DNA of 10,680 bases from Gemmatimonadales bacterium UBA4456 (GCA_002390225.1 DGOW01000081.1:32537-43216), one strand, 5' to 3'; shown: positions 1 to 7,060, numbered from the stretch's first letter. Numbers and translations: made by a program. Notes: generated by a model from the sequence alone, not told the origin.

Positions 1-1
1 T

Positions 2-352
2 TCCGCCCGCCTGTATGACGTACTCTCGTCCGAAGGTCTGGGGTCACCGCTGGTCGACGAATTGCCGGACGATCTTACCGGACGTTCGGACTTCTGGCCG
101 CTCGTTCGCCACCTCGAATCTACCGGGCGGGTGAAGCTGGTTGCCGACGGCCTTTACGTGGCATCAGACGAGGTCGACGCGGCTGTCCAGCGGATTCGTG
201 ACGCGCTGGGGGGACGTGACGCGCTGGGTCCGGCGGACTTCCGTGCGGTACTTCCCGTCTCTCGAAAGCACCTGATCCCGCTACTCAACTACTTCGATGG
301 CACTGGGGTGACCCTGCGCCAGGAACAGGGGCGATCCGTTCCGGAAGCGTGA
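2..352 (+). CDS. selB: Selenocysteine-specific elongation factor SelB, C-terminal end (partial)
   Basis: This is the 3' end of a gene that begins left of the window; the frame is open from base 2 to TGA at 350-352, giving 117 residues. SelB is the EF-Tu-like GTPase that delivers Sec-tRNA to UGA codons marked by a SECIS hairpin, and its C-terminal winged-helix repeats bind that hairpin. The visible part fits the last winged helices: a helix-rich segment ending in a G(R)VKLVADGLYVA wing, then ALGPADFRAVLPVSRKHLIP-type sequence followed by LLNYFDGTGVTLR. The SRK..IPLL.YFD..G.T.R pattern is the hallmark of the terminal SelB winged helix. The GTPase domain is not visible. The assignment rests on recognising this terminal motif. 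It implies that the organism uses selenocysteine, although no selC or selenoprotein is evident here. Confidence 0.85.
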   Translation, partial: SARLYDVLSSEGLGSPLVDELPDDLTGRSDFWPLVRHLESTGRVKLVADGLYVASDEVDAAVQRIRDALGGRDALGPADFRAVLPVSRKHLIPLLNYFDGTGVTLRQEQGRSVPEA

Positions 353-456
353 GCGGATCCATCCTCGGTTGACCTGATTTCGGCTGTCTTCGGCCAGTCA
401 GGCAACGGAACGAGTAGGTTGAGTGTCAAATAGGATGAGAGAGCAGGCCGTGTCGC

Positions 457-486
457 TTGACCACGTCCAGACTCAGCCGATAAGAT
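457..486 (+). promoter_or_regulatory. Candidate sigma70-type promoter for the small sorting-domain protein
   Basis: TTGACC at 457-462 resembles a -35 box. It is separated by 18 bp from TAAGAT at 481-486, a passable -10. Transcription would start near 493 and leave a leader of about 78 nt before the ATG at 571. A second TTGACG at 530-535 has no convincing -10 at the right distance. Such boxes are weak evidence in GC-rich DNA of an unknown phylum. Confidence 0.3.
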
Positions 487-570
487 ACGCTGGGCACGCG
501 TGCCTACGGCCATCACACACGGAGCGCGATTGACGCTTAGCTACTGCACAACCTTTGTGCGGAGGTCTTG

Positions 571-1020
571 ATGAGACGCTGGCTGCGCGTCTTAGTCGTC
601 CTCCTTTCCCTGATCTGCGCCGCCGAAGGCATATCCGCCCAAGATGTGGGGCTTGGTGCGCAGGACCGGGGGGCGAACGGATTACAGCTCGGACAGAATT
701 ACCCGAACCCGTTCAACCCTGAGACCACGATCCCCTTCGTCCTTGGCGAAGAGCTGTTCGTGGACGGGCGTTCTGCCGTTGTGTCCATTCGCGTCTTCAA
801 CGTCCTCGCGCAGCTCGTGGCCAACCCCGTCGCACTGGGTCATCCGACGGGTGAGGGTGTTCCGGTCGATCGCCTCGAATACGCCCGACCCGGACGATTT
901 GAAGCGTTCTGGGACGGAACCGATCAGATGGGACGTCAGGTCGCATCAGGCGTCTACCTGATGCAGATCAGTGTGAACGGGCTGCGCCCGCTGACCCGAA
1001 AGATCATCGTCATGAAATGA
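571..1020 (+). CDS. Small secreted protein: signal peptide plus T9SS/FlgD-like sorting domain
   Basis: A 149-residue exported protein. Residues 1-23 form a signal peptide (basic MRR, a VLVVLLSLIC core, ISA|Q cleavage). Residues 38-56 carry LQLGQNYPNPFNPETTIPF, the motif that opens C-terminal sorting (FlgD Ig-like / T9SS type A) domains in FCB-group bacteria. The rest completes that small beta-sandwich: VSIRVFNVLAQLV (71-83), FWDGTDQMGRQVASGVYLMQ (113-132) and a final strand RKIIVMK. Normally this domain is the tail of a much larger secreted enzyme or adhesin, but here there is almost no cargo. The start chosen is ATG 571, with GGAGG at 561-565; a TTG at 568 is in frame but too close to the Shine-Dalgarno sequence. 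A strong terminator follows. The fold assignment is firm; the role is unknown (surface or structural protein, or a minimal client). Confidence 0.8.
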   Translation: MRRWLRVLVVLLSLICAAEGISAQDVGLGAQDRGANGLQLGQNYPNPFNPETTIPFVLGEELFVDGRSAVVSIRVFNVLAQLVANPVALGHPTGEGVPVDRLEYARPGRFEAFWDGTDQMGRQVASGVYLMQISVNGLRPLTRKIIVMK

Positions 1021-1061
1021 CGTTGGGTTGGCTCGTGAGCCGGCCCGATTCGCAGTCGACG

Positions 1062-1093
1062 CGGATGACCCTGGAGAGGGCGTCCGTTTTTTT
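1062..1093 (+). terminator. Rho-independent terminator after the sorting-domain gene
   Basis: CGGATG-A-CCCT, loop GGAG, then AGGG-CGTCCG forms a 10-bp stem with one G-U pair and one bulged A. It is followed directly by seven T (1087-1093). It lies 42 bp downstream of the stop codon at 1020 and is oriented to end the plus-strand transcript. Confidence 0.8.
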
Positions 1094-1118
1094 GTGCCTG
1101 CTGGAGTAGCGGGTCAGT

Positions 1119-1571
1119 TCAGGGTGCGCGCTCTTCGATGAGTTGCAGGAAAGCGTCGACAGTGTCCAGATCTGCCAGGAGCCCTGGAACGTCCGGGTCC
1201 TTCGCAAACTGAGCGATCTTGCCCAGGACTGGGAGGTACTGGTTCGAGACCTCGAGCGGCGGAGCGATGATCAGGAAGAAGTTGTGCACCGACGAGCCGT
1301 CGATCGCGTTGAACTCTAGGCCGCCCGGCTTTCGGCCGTATGCCAGGCGGAGCCGGTTGACCACGAGCGATCGACAGTGGGGAATGGCGATGCCCTTGCC
1401 GATCCCGGTAGATCCAAGGTTCTCCCTCCGCTTGAGCGTCTTGTAGAGCACACCCTCGGACTTTCCGTCCAGAGCGAGAAGGCCCACCAGCTCGCGGAGT
1501 GTGTCGTCTTTCGTCTCGGAGTCGAGGTCGAGCTTCACGGTGTCTGCCGCGAAGAGCTCTCGGAGCCTCAT
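1119..1571 (-). CDS. ptsN: PTS EIIA component, PtsN (EIIA-Ntr)-like
   Basis: A 150-residue protein matching a whole single-domain EIIA of the fructose/nitrogen (Ntr) class. These cytoplasmic proteins accept phosphate from HPr/NPr on a histidine and usually regulate rather than transport. The phospho-acceptor motif is GKGIAIPHCRS, with His65. The upstream ENLGSTGIGKG and the later hydrophobic FFLIIAPP...QYLPVLGKIAQ segment fit the family. The start is ATG at 1571 with GGGAGG six bases upstream. No EIIB, EIIC, rpoN or hpf gene is adjacent, so this is an orphan EIIA and a regulatory rather than sugar-uptake role is more likely. It is divergent from the dusB-type gene across 129 bp. The family is clear; the exact paralogue (PtsN or fructose EIIA) is less so. 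Confidence 0.85.
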   Translation of the reverse strand: MRLRELFAADTVKLDLDSETKDDTLRELVGLLALDGKSEGVLYKTLKRRENLGSTGIGKGIAIPHCRSLVVNRLRLAYGRKPGGLEFNAIDGSSVHNFFLIIAPPLEVSNQYLPVLGKIAQFAKDPDVPGLLADLDTVDAFLQLIEERAP

Positions 1572-1700
1572 GCGTCGCCTCCCGGCGCGGGATTCAGATC
1601 GAGCGTTTGTCGCGCCGCACTATAAACCGACCCGGGCCAGCGGGCATCCCCCAGGGGTCCAGAGCTTCAGAGTCATCGTGCGGGTCACTAGCTTCTTCCC

Positions 1701-2699
1701 ATGCCGTACGATGTCATTTCTCTGCTGAACGCGGGGGGTACACCTCTGTACCTCGCGCCACAGGCGGGCGTAAGCGAGTCCCCGTTCAGGCGTCTGTGCA
1801 GACGCTTCGGTGCGGATGTGCTGGTCAGTGAATTCGTGAGTGCCGCCGGGATCGTGCAGAACAGCAGGCGTTCGCGTGAGTACCTGAGATTCGACGAAGT
1901 CGAGCGGCCTATCGGCATTCAGATCTTCGGTGCGGATCCTGCGGTGATGGGTGATGCGGCGGCGTTCGTAGCGGAGGCTTTTGGCCCGGACTTCATCGAT
2001 ATCAACTTCGGTTGTCCCGTGAAGAAGGTGGTGAAGCGCAACGGCGGCTCGGGTTGTCTACGTGATCTCGATCTCGTCGAGGACATCATTCGTGCAGTGG
2101 ATGACTCGACGCCCTTGATCACCACCGTGAAGATCCGCAGCGGGTTTAACGAGAACACCCGGGACCCGGTGACGATCGGTTTACGCTGCGAGCAGGCGGG
2201 CGCGAAGGCCATCTGTCTTCACCCTCGAACACGGGCGGACATGTATTCGGGTGAGGCACGGTGGGCCGAGATCAGCGCGCTCGTCGAGGCGCTCGAAATT
2301 CCGGTGATCGGTAACGGCGACATCCGTCGAGGTGAGGATGCCCGACGCATGCGAGACGAGACTGGGTGCGAGGCGATCATGATCGCGCGTGGCTCACATG
2401 GGGACCCGTGGATCTTCAAGCAGGCACGGGCGGCGCTCGACGGTCTCCCGATCCCCGAGGACCCGAACGTGGACGAGCGTTTCGAAATCTGCCTGGAGCA
2501 TGCGCGCAACGCGATTGCCTTCGAATCCGACCGCGACCGAGCCATCATCGACTTCAGGAAGCACCTTGGGTGGTACACCAAGGGCCTCCCGGATGGGCGG
2601 AGTCTGCGCACAGAGCTCTTCCAGACGACCACGCTGGAAGAGGTGGAAGGGCTGCTCGAGGCCTATCGGGAAGAGCACTTGGCCGGAGTGTGCAGCTGA
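1701..2699 (+). CDS. dusB: tRNA-dihydrouridine synthase, DusB type
   Basis: A full-length (332 aa) FMN-dependent enzyme that reduces specific uridines in the tRNA D-loop to dihydrouridine using NADPH. An N-terminal TIM barrel is evident: YLAPQAGVSESPFR (17-30, family APM.GVTD..FR), IGIQIFGADP (71-80), and DFIDINFGCPVKKVVKRNGG containing the catalytic Cys105. FMN/substrate-site residues include Lys144 in TTVKIRSGF, His174 in ICLHPRTR, NGDI (205-208) and IARGSHGDPWIF (228-239). The C-terminal helical tRNA-binding domain carries FRKHLGWYTKGLPD. ATG 1701 is the first in-frame start after a stop at 1689; no good Shine-Dalgarno sequence precedes it, so a short leader is possible. The NFGCPVKKVVK signature favours DusB over DusA or DusC. 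It sits 90 bp upstream of the tmRNA gene on the same strand. Confidence 0.93.
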   Translation: MPYDVISLLNAGGTPLYLAPQAGVSESPFRRLCRRFGADVLVSEFVSAAGIVQNSRRSREYLRFDEVERPIGIQIFGADPAVMGDAAAFVAEAFGPDFIDINFGCPVKKVVKRNGGSGCLRDLDLVEDIIRAVDDSTPLITTVKIRSGFNENTRDPVTIGLRCEQAGAKAICLHPRTRADMYSGEARWAEISALVEALEIPVIGNGDIRRGEDARRMRDETGCEAIMIARGSHGDPWIFKQARAALDGLPIPEDPNVDERFEICLEHARNAIAFESDRDRAIIDFRKHLGWYTKGLPDGRSLRTELFQTTTLEEVEGLLEAYREEHLAGVCS

Positions 2700-2717
2700 A
2701 CTCGGAGCGCCGTTCCG

Positions 2718-2726
2718 TGTTACACT
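2718..2726 (+). promoter_or_regulatory. Extended -10 element, probable tmRNA promoter
   Basis: TGTTACACT (2718-2726) fits an extended -10 (TG-n-TATAAT-like). No convincing -35 stands 16-18 bp upstream, which is usual for extended -10 promoters. Transcription from about 2733 would give a 5' leader of some 57 nt, to be removed by RNase P at 2790. The region between dusB and ssrA holds no other gene. Confidence 0.4.
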
Positions 2727-2789
2727 AAGAGACGGTTGTTTGAAAGATTCTTCACGGTGCGCGCCTTTTTTCGGGGACGCACAATCATC

Positions 2790-3143
2790 GGGGGCGTCAC
2801 GGTTTCGACGTGTTTGTTGAATGTGGAGCAGCGTGCCGAGGTTCCGGGGCCTCGTTAAACACCTGGGAACTTTTCAATTGCCAACAATGAACTGGCTCTG
2901 GCTGCCTAAGGTTCTTCCTTAGCAGTCCGTCTCCTGGATTGCCTGCCCGAGGCGGTCCCTGTAGACGTCGATAATTCGGGCTGGTCCCCCGGCTGTGCCG
3001 CCGGGTCGGGGGCGAGACTAGAGGTGGCTGGCTTCGGAGACGGTTGATCACTGGCCGTCCGGAGTGAGACCAACAGCGATCTACGCACGTAGCGGCTCCA
3101 CTGGATTCATTCGCGGACGCGGGTTCGACTCCCGCCGCCTCCA
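2790..3143 (+). ncRNA. ssrA: tmRNA (trans-translation RNA)
   Basis: A one-piece tmRNA that rescues stalled ribosomes with SmpB. The 5' end GGGGGCG (2790-2796) pairs with CGCCTCC (3136-3142), leaving A3143 as discriminator. The conserved GTCACGGTTTCGACG follows the acceptor strand, and the T-arm is GCGGG-TTCGACT-CCCGC at 3119-3135. CCA is not encoded (CTG follows), so it must be added after transcription. The tag frame starts at the resume codon GCC 2880 and reads ANNELALAA with stop TAA at 2907-2909. That stop lies inside a hairpin (CTAAGG/CCTTAG), as expected for helix 5. CGAGG/CCTCG near 2837-2855 fits the first pseudoknot. The remaining 200 bases would hold the other pseudoknots. Minus-strand ORFs across this gene are spurious. 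Confidence 0.97.
2880..2909 (+). other. tmRNA tag-peptide reading frame (ANNELALAA, stop)
   Basis: Nine sense codons, GCC AAC AAT GAA CTG GCT CTG GCT GCC, then TAA. The hydrophobic -ALAA end is the degron recognised by ClpXP/ClpAP-type proteases in other bacteria. CAATT precedes the resume codon. The frame is one codon shorter than the ten of E. coli. Confidence 0.92.
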
Positions 3144-3147
3144 CTGT

Positions 3148-3204
3148 CCTAATGAATTCCAACCGCCGTCCGGGGCTTCGGCTTCGGGCGGCGTTTCCAT
3201 TAGG
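3148..3204 (+). terminator. Strong UUCG-capped hairpin just after tmRNA, probable terminator or processing structure
   Basis: CGCCGTCCGGGGC (3164-3176), loop TTCG, then GCTTCGGGCGGCG (3181-3193) makes 13 continuous pairs including three G-U. An outer 7-bp arm, CCTAATG (3148-3154) with CATTAGG (3198-3204), encloses it. Only three T follow the inner stem (3194-3196), so it is a poor classical terminator by U-tract. Its position four bases after the mature tmRNA end nevertheless suggests 3'-end formation or protection of the precursor. Confidence 0.6.
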
Positions 3205-3630
3205 GCGATGCAATCGATGGAAATCCGGGCCAGGTAGTAGAGCCGGCCAACATCCCCTTGCTGAGGCTCCAAACGGATCGTCCCGACGGATAGAAAGTTC
3301 AAGGGGCCTTTCGTGGCCGGAAGCGAGGTGGGATGGGGTCCTGGTTCCAGCTTTGGGGGCCGCAAACGATCGCGGTCTTCAAGGCACCCTGAGCCGGAAG
3401 GGATAGGGCAACGTCTCACACGGTCTGCGCCCCCAGCCAGGGATGGGTCGAAGCTGCGGGCCAGTGTCCGCTAAGAGGCGATCAGTATCTCCACGGTCAG
3501 GCGAACCGGAGTCGCCCCCGGAACAGTCGTGACGGTTGAGGCTGATGGGCGCGTCTAACCCTACCAAGTCGACCGTAATGATCGGGGCAGGCTTATGCCA
3601 GCAGGAGTCGGCGCAGCCCTGTAAGCGTAC
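3205..3630. other. Intergenic region without a recognisable gene
   Basis: About 425 bp between the tmRNA hairpin and the end of the serine hydrolase gene. Frames here give arginine- and proline-rich translations unlike any family I know. I see no integrase, no duplicated tmRNA 3' end (which would mark an island junction) and no clear terminator for the minus-strand operon. Confidence 0.5.
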
Positions 3631-5070
3631 TCACCCGGCCACTCGCTCAAACACGAGATCCCGTACCCGCCCCGCGTCGACCTCGAATCCTTCGGCTCGA
3701 CCTTGAGCCAGCCGAAATCGGAGTTGCATCCCCTGAGCCGTGAGGTGGTCGGGGCCGATTTGTCTGACTTCCCGGTCGATACCGGGCCCGGCCCGCAGGC
3801 GTAGCCCATCGTCAACGATCTCCAGCCGGTATTCGATATCGAGCTCAGGGCTGTAATACCGCCCGGCGTAGCGCGACGGGCCGTCGACCAATCCGGGTTC
3901 AGGTGCCCCTTCGACGTCTGCAGGCCCGCCAGCGGATTGGGCCGAGGCGGCCGGTCCGAGCTGGTCGGCGAGCACGATGTCCGCGATGTCCAGCGCCATC
4001 CGACTGGGGTTTGCGTCGGAGCGGTTGCACGCCAGTACAATCGATAGGTCCACGTCCGGGAAGCGGGTGATCGAGGCCCGGTACCCGACGAACGATCCAC
4101 CGTGACTGATCATGCGCAGGCCGCGGTGCTCCTCGACAAACTGGCCGAACGAATAAGGATTGGCTTCTCCTCCCGTCAGTGGAGTCGTTGATTCAAGCAC
4201 CGCGTTCAGGCCAGGGGACAGCCCGTCGCGATTCAAGGCGTCGACCCACAGCGCGAGGTCCTCGATGGACGTGAAGACCCCTCCGTCTCCGACCATGTCC
4301 AACGTCGTCACAGAGACCCGATAACCGTCGTCGGTCGGCGCGTATCCTGTAGCCCGACTCGGTACGATGTGATTGTGGTCGTCATGGAAGTGTGAATGCG
4401 TCATACCCAGCGGGCCGAAGATCCTGGCGTCCGCGTATTCCTTCAGGGTCATTCCCGTGGTCTCACGGATGATCTCACCGAGCAGGAAGTAGCCCGAGTT
4501 CGAGTACAGGTAGTCCGACCCGGGCGTAAAGTTGAGCTCGCGCTGTCGTGCAATGACGGAGCGCACCTCGGCGTTTGTGTAGAAGTCGTCGTCGCGGAGT
4601 CCGCGCAGCGACATGAGCGTGAGGTAGTCGCGAAGGCCACTGGTGTGGTGCACCACCTGCCGGATCGTTGGATCTTCGGAGTAGCTCGGTAGATCGGTGA
4701 TCCACCTCCGGGCGGGCTCGTCCAGGGAAATGACCCCGTCCTGCGCCGCGATCGCGATCGCAGCTGCGGTGAACTGCTTACCCACCGAGCCGGTCCGGAA
4801 TACGGTCTGGGGCGTGATCGCGATCCCGTGATCAAGGTTTGCCATCCCGTATCCACGGCCGTATTCAAGAACGCCGGCCCGCACGACGCCGAGTCCACAT
4901 CCGGGTGCGCCTGAGCGGTCGTACTCCACGAACAGGGCGTCGACCTCGTTCCAGTCGATGGCCGTCTCGGACGCACTGCCGGCACCGAGCGACACGAGGC
5001 CGATGACGGCGAGCGCCAGATACGCAGTCCCGGCCGGGCGCCGCCACCAAAGGAACGATCGGCTGATCAC
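3631..5070 (-). CDS. Exported serine hydrolase, class C beta-lactamase / D-aminopeptidase family
   Basis: A 479-residue protein. Residues 1-33 are a signal peptide (LWWRRPAG, then AYLALAVIGLVSLGAGSA), so it acts in the periplasm or outside. The penicillin-binding fold has all three catalytic motifs: S95-V-G-K98 in FRTGSVGKQF, Y189-S-N191 in YLYSNSGYFLLGEI, and H323-G-G325 in MISHGGSFVGYR. The last ~80 residues (about 400-479, RYAGRYYSPELDIEYRLEI...) form a separate lipocalin-like beta domain common in this family. Members include esterases, DD-peptidases and D-aminopeptidases; sequence alone does not give the substrate. The start is GTG 5070 with AGGAGG five bases upstream. It lies 34 bp downstream of a D-aminoacylase-type gene on the same strand, which suggests co-transcription and a peptidase or D-amino-acid amidase role rather than antibiotic resistance. 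Confidence 0.9.
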   Translation of the reverse strand: MISRSFLWWRRPAGTAYLALAVIGLVSLGAGSASETAIDWNEVDALFVEYDRSGAPGCGLGVVRAGVLEYGRGYGMANLDHGIAITPQTVFRTGSVGKQFTAAAIAIAAQDGVISLDEPARRWITDLPSYSEDPTIRQVVHHTSGLRDYLTLMSLRGLRDDDFYTNAEVRSVIARQRELNFTPGSDYLYSNSGYFLLGEIIRETTGMTLKEYADARIFGPLGMTHSHFHDDHNHIVPSRATGYAPTDDGYRVSVTTLDMVGDGGVFTSIEDLALWVDALNRDGLSPGLNAVLESTTPLTGGEANPYSFGQFVEEHRGLRMISHGGSFVGYRASITRFPDVDLSIVLACNRSDANPSRMALDIADIVLADQLGPAASAQSAGGPADVEGAPEPGLVDGPSRYAGRYYSPELDIEYRLEIVDDGLRLRAGPGIDREVRQIGPDHLTAQGMQLRFRLAQGRAEGFEVDAGRVRDLVFERVAG

Positions 5071-5104
5071 TGCACCCTCCTCGATTCCATTTCGTTAGTT
5101 GGAG

Positions 5105-6655
5105 CTAGTTGCTGCGCTGAATGATCTGCCCGGGATATGGCGAGGGCGTAGTGGCTCCGCCGTCCCATACACGAACACCGTTCACCCAGACACCGTGAAT
5201 GCCGGTCGACGGGATCTGCGGAGACTCGAAGTCCGCATGATCCGTCACCGTCTCCGGATCGAAGAGCACCAGGTCGGCCCACGCGCCTTGTCTGATCACG
5301 CCCCGGTCTACGAACCCCATGTGCTCAGCGGACAGACCCGTCATCCGATACACCGCCTCCTCTATGGACAACGCGTTCTGCTCTCTCACCTGCGTGCGCA
5401 GGACCCGGGTAAACGATCCATATCCGCGAGGGTGCGGCCCGGCGAGGGCACCGTCACTACTCACATTCGTGTGCGCCCACTGGTACATCCGATCGATGTC
5501 GCCTTCTGTCATGCTCCGGGCAACGATGGATTCACGTGCGTCTTCGGGCGCGTTGGGACCGTATGCCATATCGAGCAAGGCGAGGTAGGTGGTCACCGCG
5601 TCTTCTCCACGCTCGGCGGCGATCTCCTCGAGGGTCGAGCCCTCATAGGCAGGTTCCGGCGAGAAACGCCCGAAGATGATGCCGTCGGGCTGCGCCACTT
5701 CGCGGAGCGCGAAGGCAACCTCGTTCCGCGTGAAATTCCCATCGGGTACGAGCACCCTCATGGTCGACTGCCAGTACGTGTACGGGTACACGTCCGCCGT
5801 GATCATCACGCCCTCGGCGCGTGCGGCGTCCAGCCGCGTCAACAGCTCGTCAGCCCGGCCCCAAAGACTGGTCATGGCCAGCTTCATGTGGCTCACCTGG
5901 ACAGGCAGACCCACCTCGGAACCTATGCGGATGATCTCGTCGATCGCGTCCCAGAAGGTTCGGTCTTCACTGCGGATATGGCTGATGTAGCGCCCGTCGT
6001 ACTCCGCAGCGACACGAGCCAGCGCGATGACCTCCTCTGTGGTGCTGTTGAAGCCCGCTGTGTACTCGAGCCCCGTACTGAGTCCCAGCGACCCGGCTTC
6101 CATATCCTTACGCAGCAGTGCAGCCATCGAGTCGACCTCCGCCTGGGTCGCGGCACGGAGCAGGTCGTCACCCATGGCCCGGCGCCGAAGCGTCGCATGT
6201 CCTGTATACGAGGCAACGTTGACCGCCGGGGGTGTCGCCTCGACGCGGGTGAGAAAGTCCGACAGGGGATAGTTGGAGCCGCCATCCTGACCAACGACCA
6301 CCGTGGTGATTCCCTGACTGACTGCCGCCTCGGCAGAGCCCATCTCGGTCAGCAGACCGCCGTCGTGATGGCTGTGGGTATCGATGAACCCCGGTGCGAT
6401 TATCGCACCCCGACCCTCAACAACGGTCTCCCCTCGGCTCGCTTCGAGCTGGCCGACATCGATGATTCGGCCACCGAGAACACGAACCGCTCCGGGGTAG
6501 GGGGCTCTGCCGGTTCCGTCGACGATCTGCACGTCGGTAAAGAGCGTGCTCTCCGGAGGGGCAGGGGCCGCGCAGGCCGACGCCAGCACGGCCGAGAGTC
6601 CGAGGAGCACGAACCCTGAGCGTCTGATTCCGGTCTGAGCGTAATGCGATTTCAT
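5105..6655 (-). CDS. Exported N-acyl-D-amino-acid deacylase-type amidohydrolase
   Basis: A 516-residue metal-dependent amidohydrolase. Members remove N-acyl or N-carbamoyl groups from D-amino acids. From the ATG at 6655: a signal peptide with IRRSGFVLLGLSAVLASAC (loosely Tat-like; Cys28 could be lipidated, though the lipobox is weak), then the N-terminal beta part (LFTDVQIVDGTGRAPYPGAV). GFIDTHSHHD gives the HxH pair His94/His96. Further likely metal or catalytic residues are His226 (YISHIRSED), His256 (VQVSHMKL) and Asp401 (NVSSDGAL). The closing QGAWADLVLFDPETV...GIHGVWVNG is standard for the superfamily. The GN-C-G motif that supplies a Cys ligand in classical D-aminoacylases reads GQDG here, with Asp124. 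An in-frame GTG at 6688 would add 11 residues; I prefer 6655 because the signal peptide then starts cleanly (MKSHYAQ), though neither start has a good Shine-Dalgarno sequence. First gene of a two-gene unit. Confidence 0.88.
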   Translation of the reverse strand: MKSHYAQTGIRRSGFVLLGLSAVLASACAAPAPPESTLFTDVQIVDGTGRAPYPGAVRVLGGRIIDVGQLEASRGETVVEGRGAIIAPGFIDTHSHHDGGLLTEMGSAEAAVSQGITTVVVGQDGGSNYPLSDFLTRVEATPPAVNVASYTGHATLRRRAMGDDLLRAATQAEVDSMAALLRKDMEAGSLGLSTGLEYTAGFNSTTEEVIALARVAAEYDGRYISHIRSEDRTFWDAIDEIIRIGSEVGLPVQVSHMKLAMTSLWGRADELLTRLDAARAEGVMITADVYPYTYWQSTMRVLVPDGNFTRNEVAFALREVAQPDGIIFGRFSPEPAYEGSTLEEIAAERGEDAVTTYLALLDMAYGPNAPEDARESIVARSMTEGDIDRMYQWAHTNVSSDGALAGPHPRGYGSFTRVLRTQVREQNALSIEEAVYRMTGLSAEHMGFVDRGVIRQGAWADLVLFDPETVTDHADFESPQIPSTGIHGVWVNGVRVWDGGATTPSPYPGQIIQRSN

Positions 6656-6688
6656 CCGGTCAAGGTATGCGCCATCTAACTGGTCCAC

Positions 6689-6973
6689 GAGTGGGGGACT
6701 CAGCGTTGACCTCCAGGGTTACTCGGGGCTCACGGCCCGGGCGAGTGCCGAGATCTGGAGGAAGGCAGCAGGATGAGTGGTCCTCTCAGAAAACTAGGCA
6801 GGACGGGACAGGGGGTGACGAACGGGCGGCTGCAGAAGACAGGCGTGAGTGACGGCTGGGAGGGCCATAATGTGGTGGACCCACCGCTGGCGGTATGACT
6901 CAGAAGCCCTAGGGATCCACTCAGTAGCAAAGGAACTAGTCAATCTCGACAATGAGCACAGGGTCGAGGGCGA
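6689..6973. other. Non-coding stretch upstream of the deacylase gene
   Basis: No recognisable gene. It should contain the minus-strand promoter of the deacylase operon, but I could not pick -10/-35 boxes with confidence. At its right end a minus-strand frame closes with ALDPVLIVEID and a stop at 6936-6938. This could be the tail of a gene cut by the insertion-sequence scar, but it is too short to assign. Confidence 0.4.
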
Positions 6974-7060
6974 TGTGGAGTTGCCCCGATTTAGTGGACA
7001 CCTGATCTCTTAGAGAAAGGAGTCCATGGAAATGCCAAGAACGAGACCGCCGTACTCGCA
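6974..7060 (+). mobile_element. Remnant of an IS3-family insertion sequence: left end and first codons of orfA
   Basis: TGTGGAGTTGCCCC...TTAGTGGACACC (6974-7003) resembles IS3-type ends, which typically start with TG and contain a TGGACAC core. It is followed by a Shine-Dalgarno-like AAAGGAG (7016-7022) and ATG 7032, which opens MPRTRPPYSQ. MPRTRPPY is a familiar start of IS3-family OrfA proteins. After about nine codons the similarity ends and the frame runs into a stop 11 codons later. No right end (the inverse repeat GGTGTCCACTAAATC) is found in the window. I infer an internally deleted element. The match to a specific IS is from memory, not from a search. Confidence 0.55.

Noticed and set aside
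370..412. Hairpin CCTGA...TCAGG with inner GGC/GCC after selB as a terminator
   Set aside because: The stem is broken by an internal loop, has only 5 + 3 pairs and has no U-tract after it.
353..567. A selC (tRNA-Sec) gene near selB
   Set aside because: No ~90-nt cloverleaf with a long variable arm, UCA anticodon or GTTCGA T-loop could be found between selB and the next gene.
2797..3419. Minus-strand frames across the tmRNA gene and downstream, one containing WRRRESNPRP
   Set aside because: RESNPRP-like strings are the known false translation of the antisense of a tRNA-like T-arm (GAATCGAACCCG). The DNA here is the tmRNA 3' end.
3144..3630. Possible genomic island integrated at the tmRNA gene
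   Set aside because: tmRNA 3' ends are common attachment sites, but there is no integrase and no second copy of the 3' end within the window.
5099..6619. 506-codon plus-strand open frame opposite the deacylase gene
   Set aside because: It is the antisense of a well-recognised amidohydrolase. Its translation is rich in Arg, His and Gly and shows no domain, signal peptide or Shine-Dalgarno sequence.
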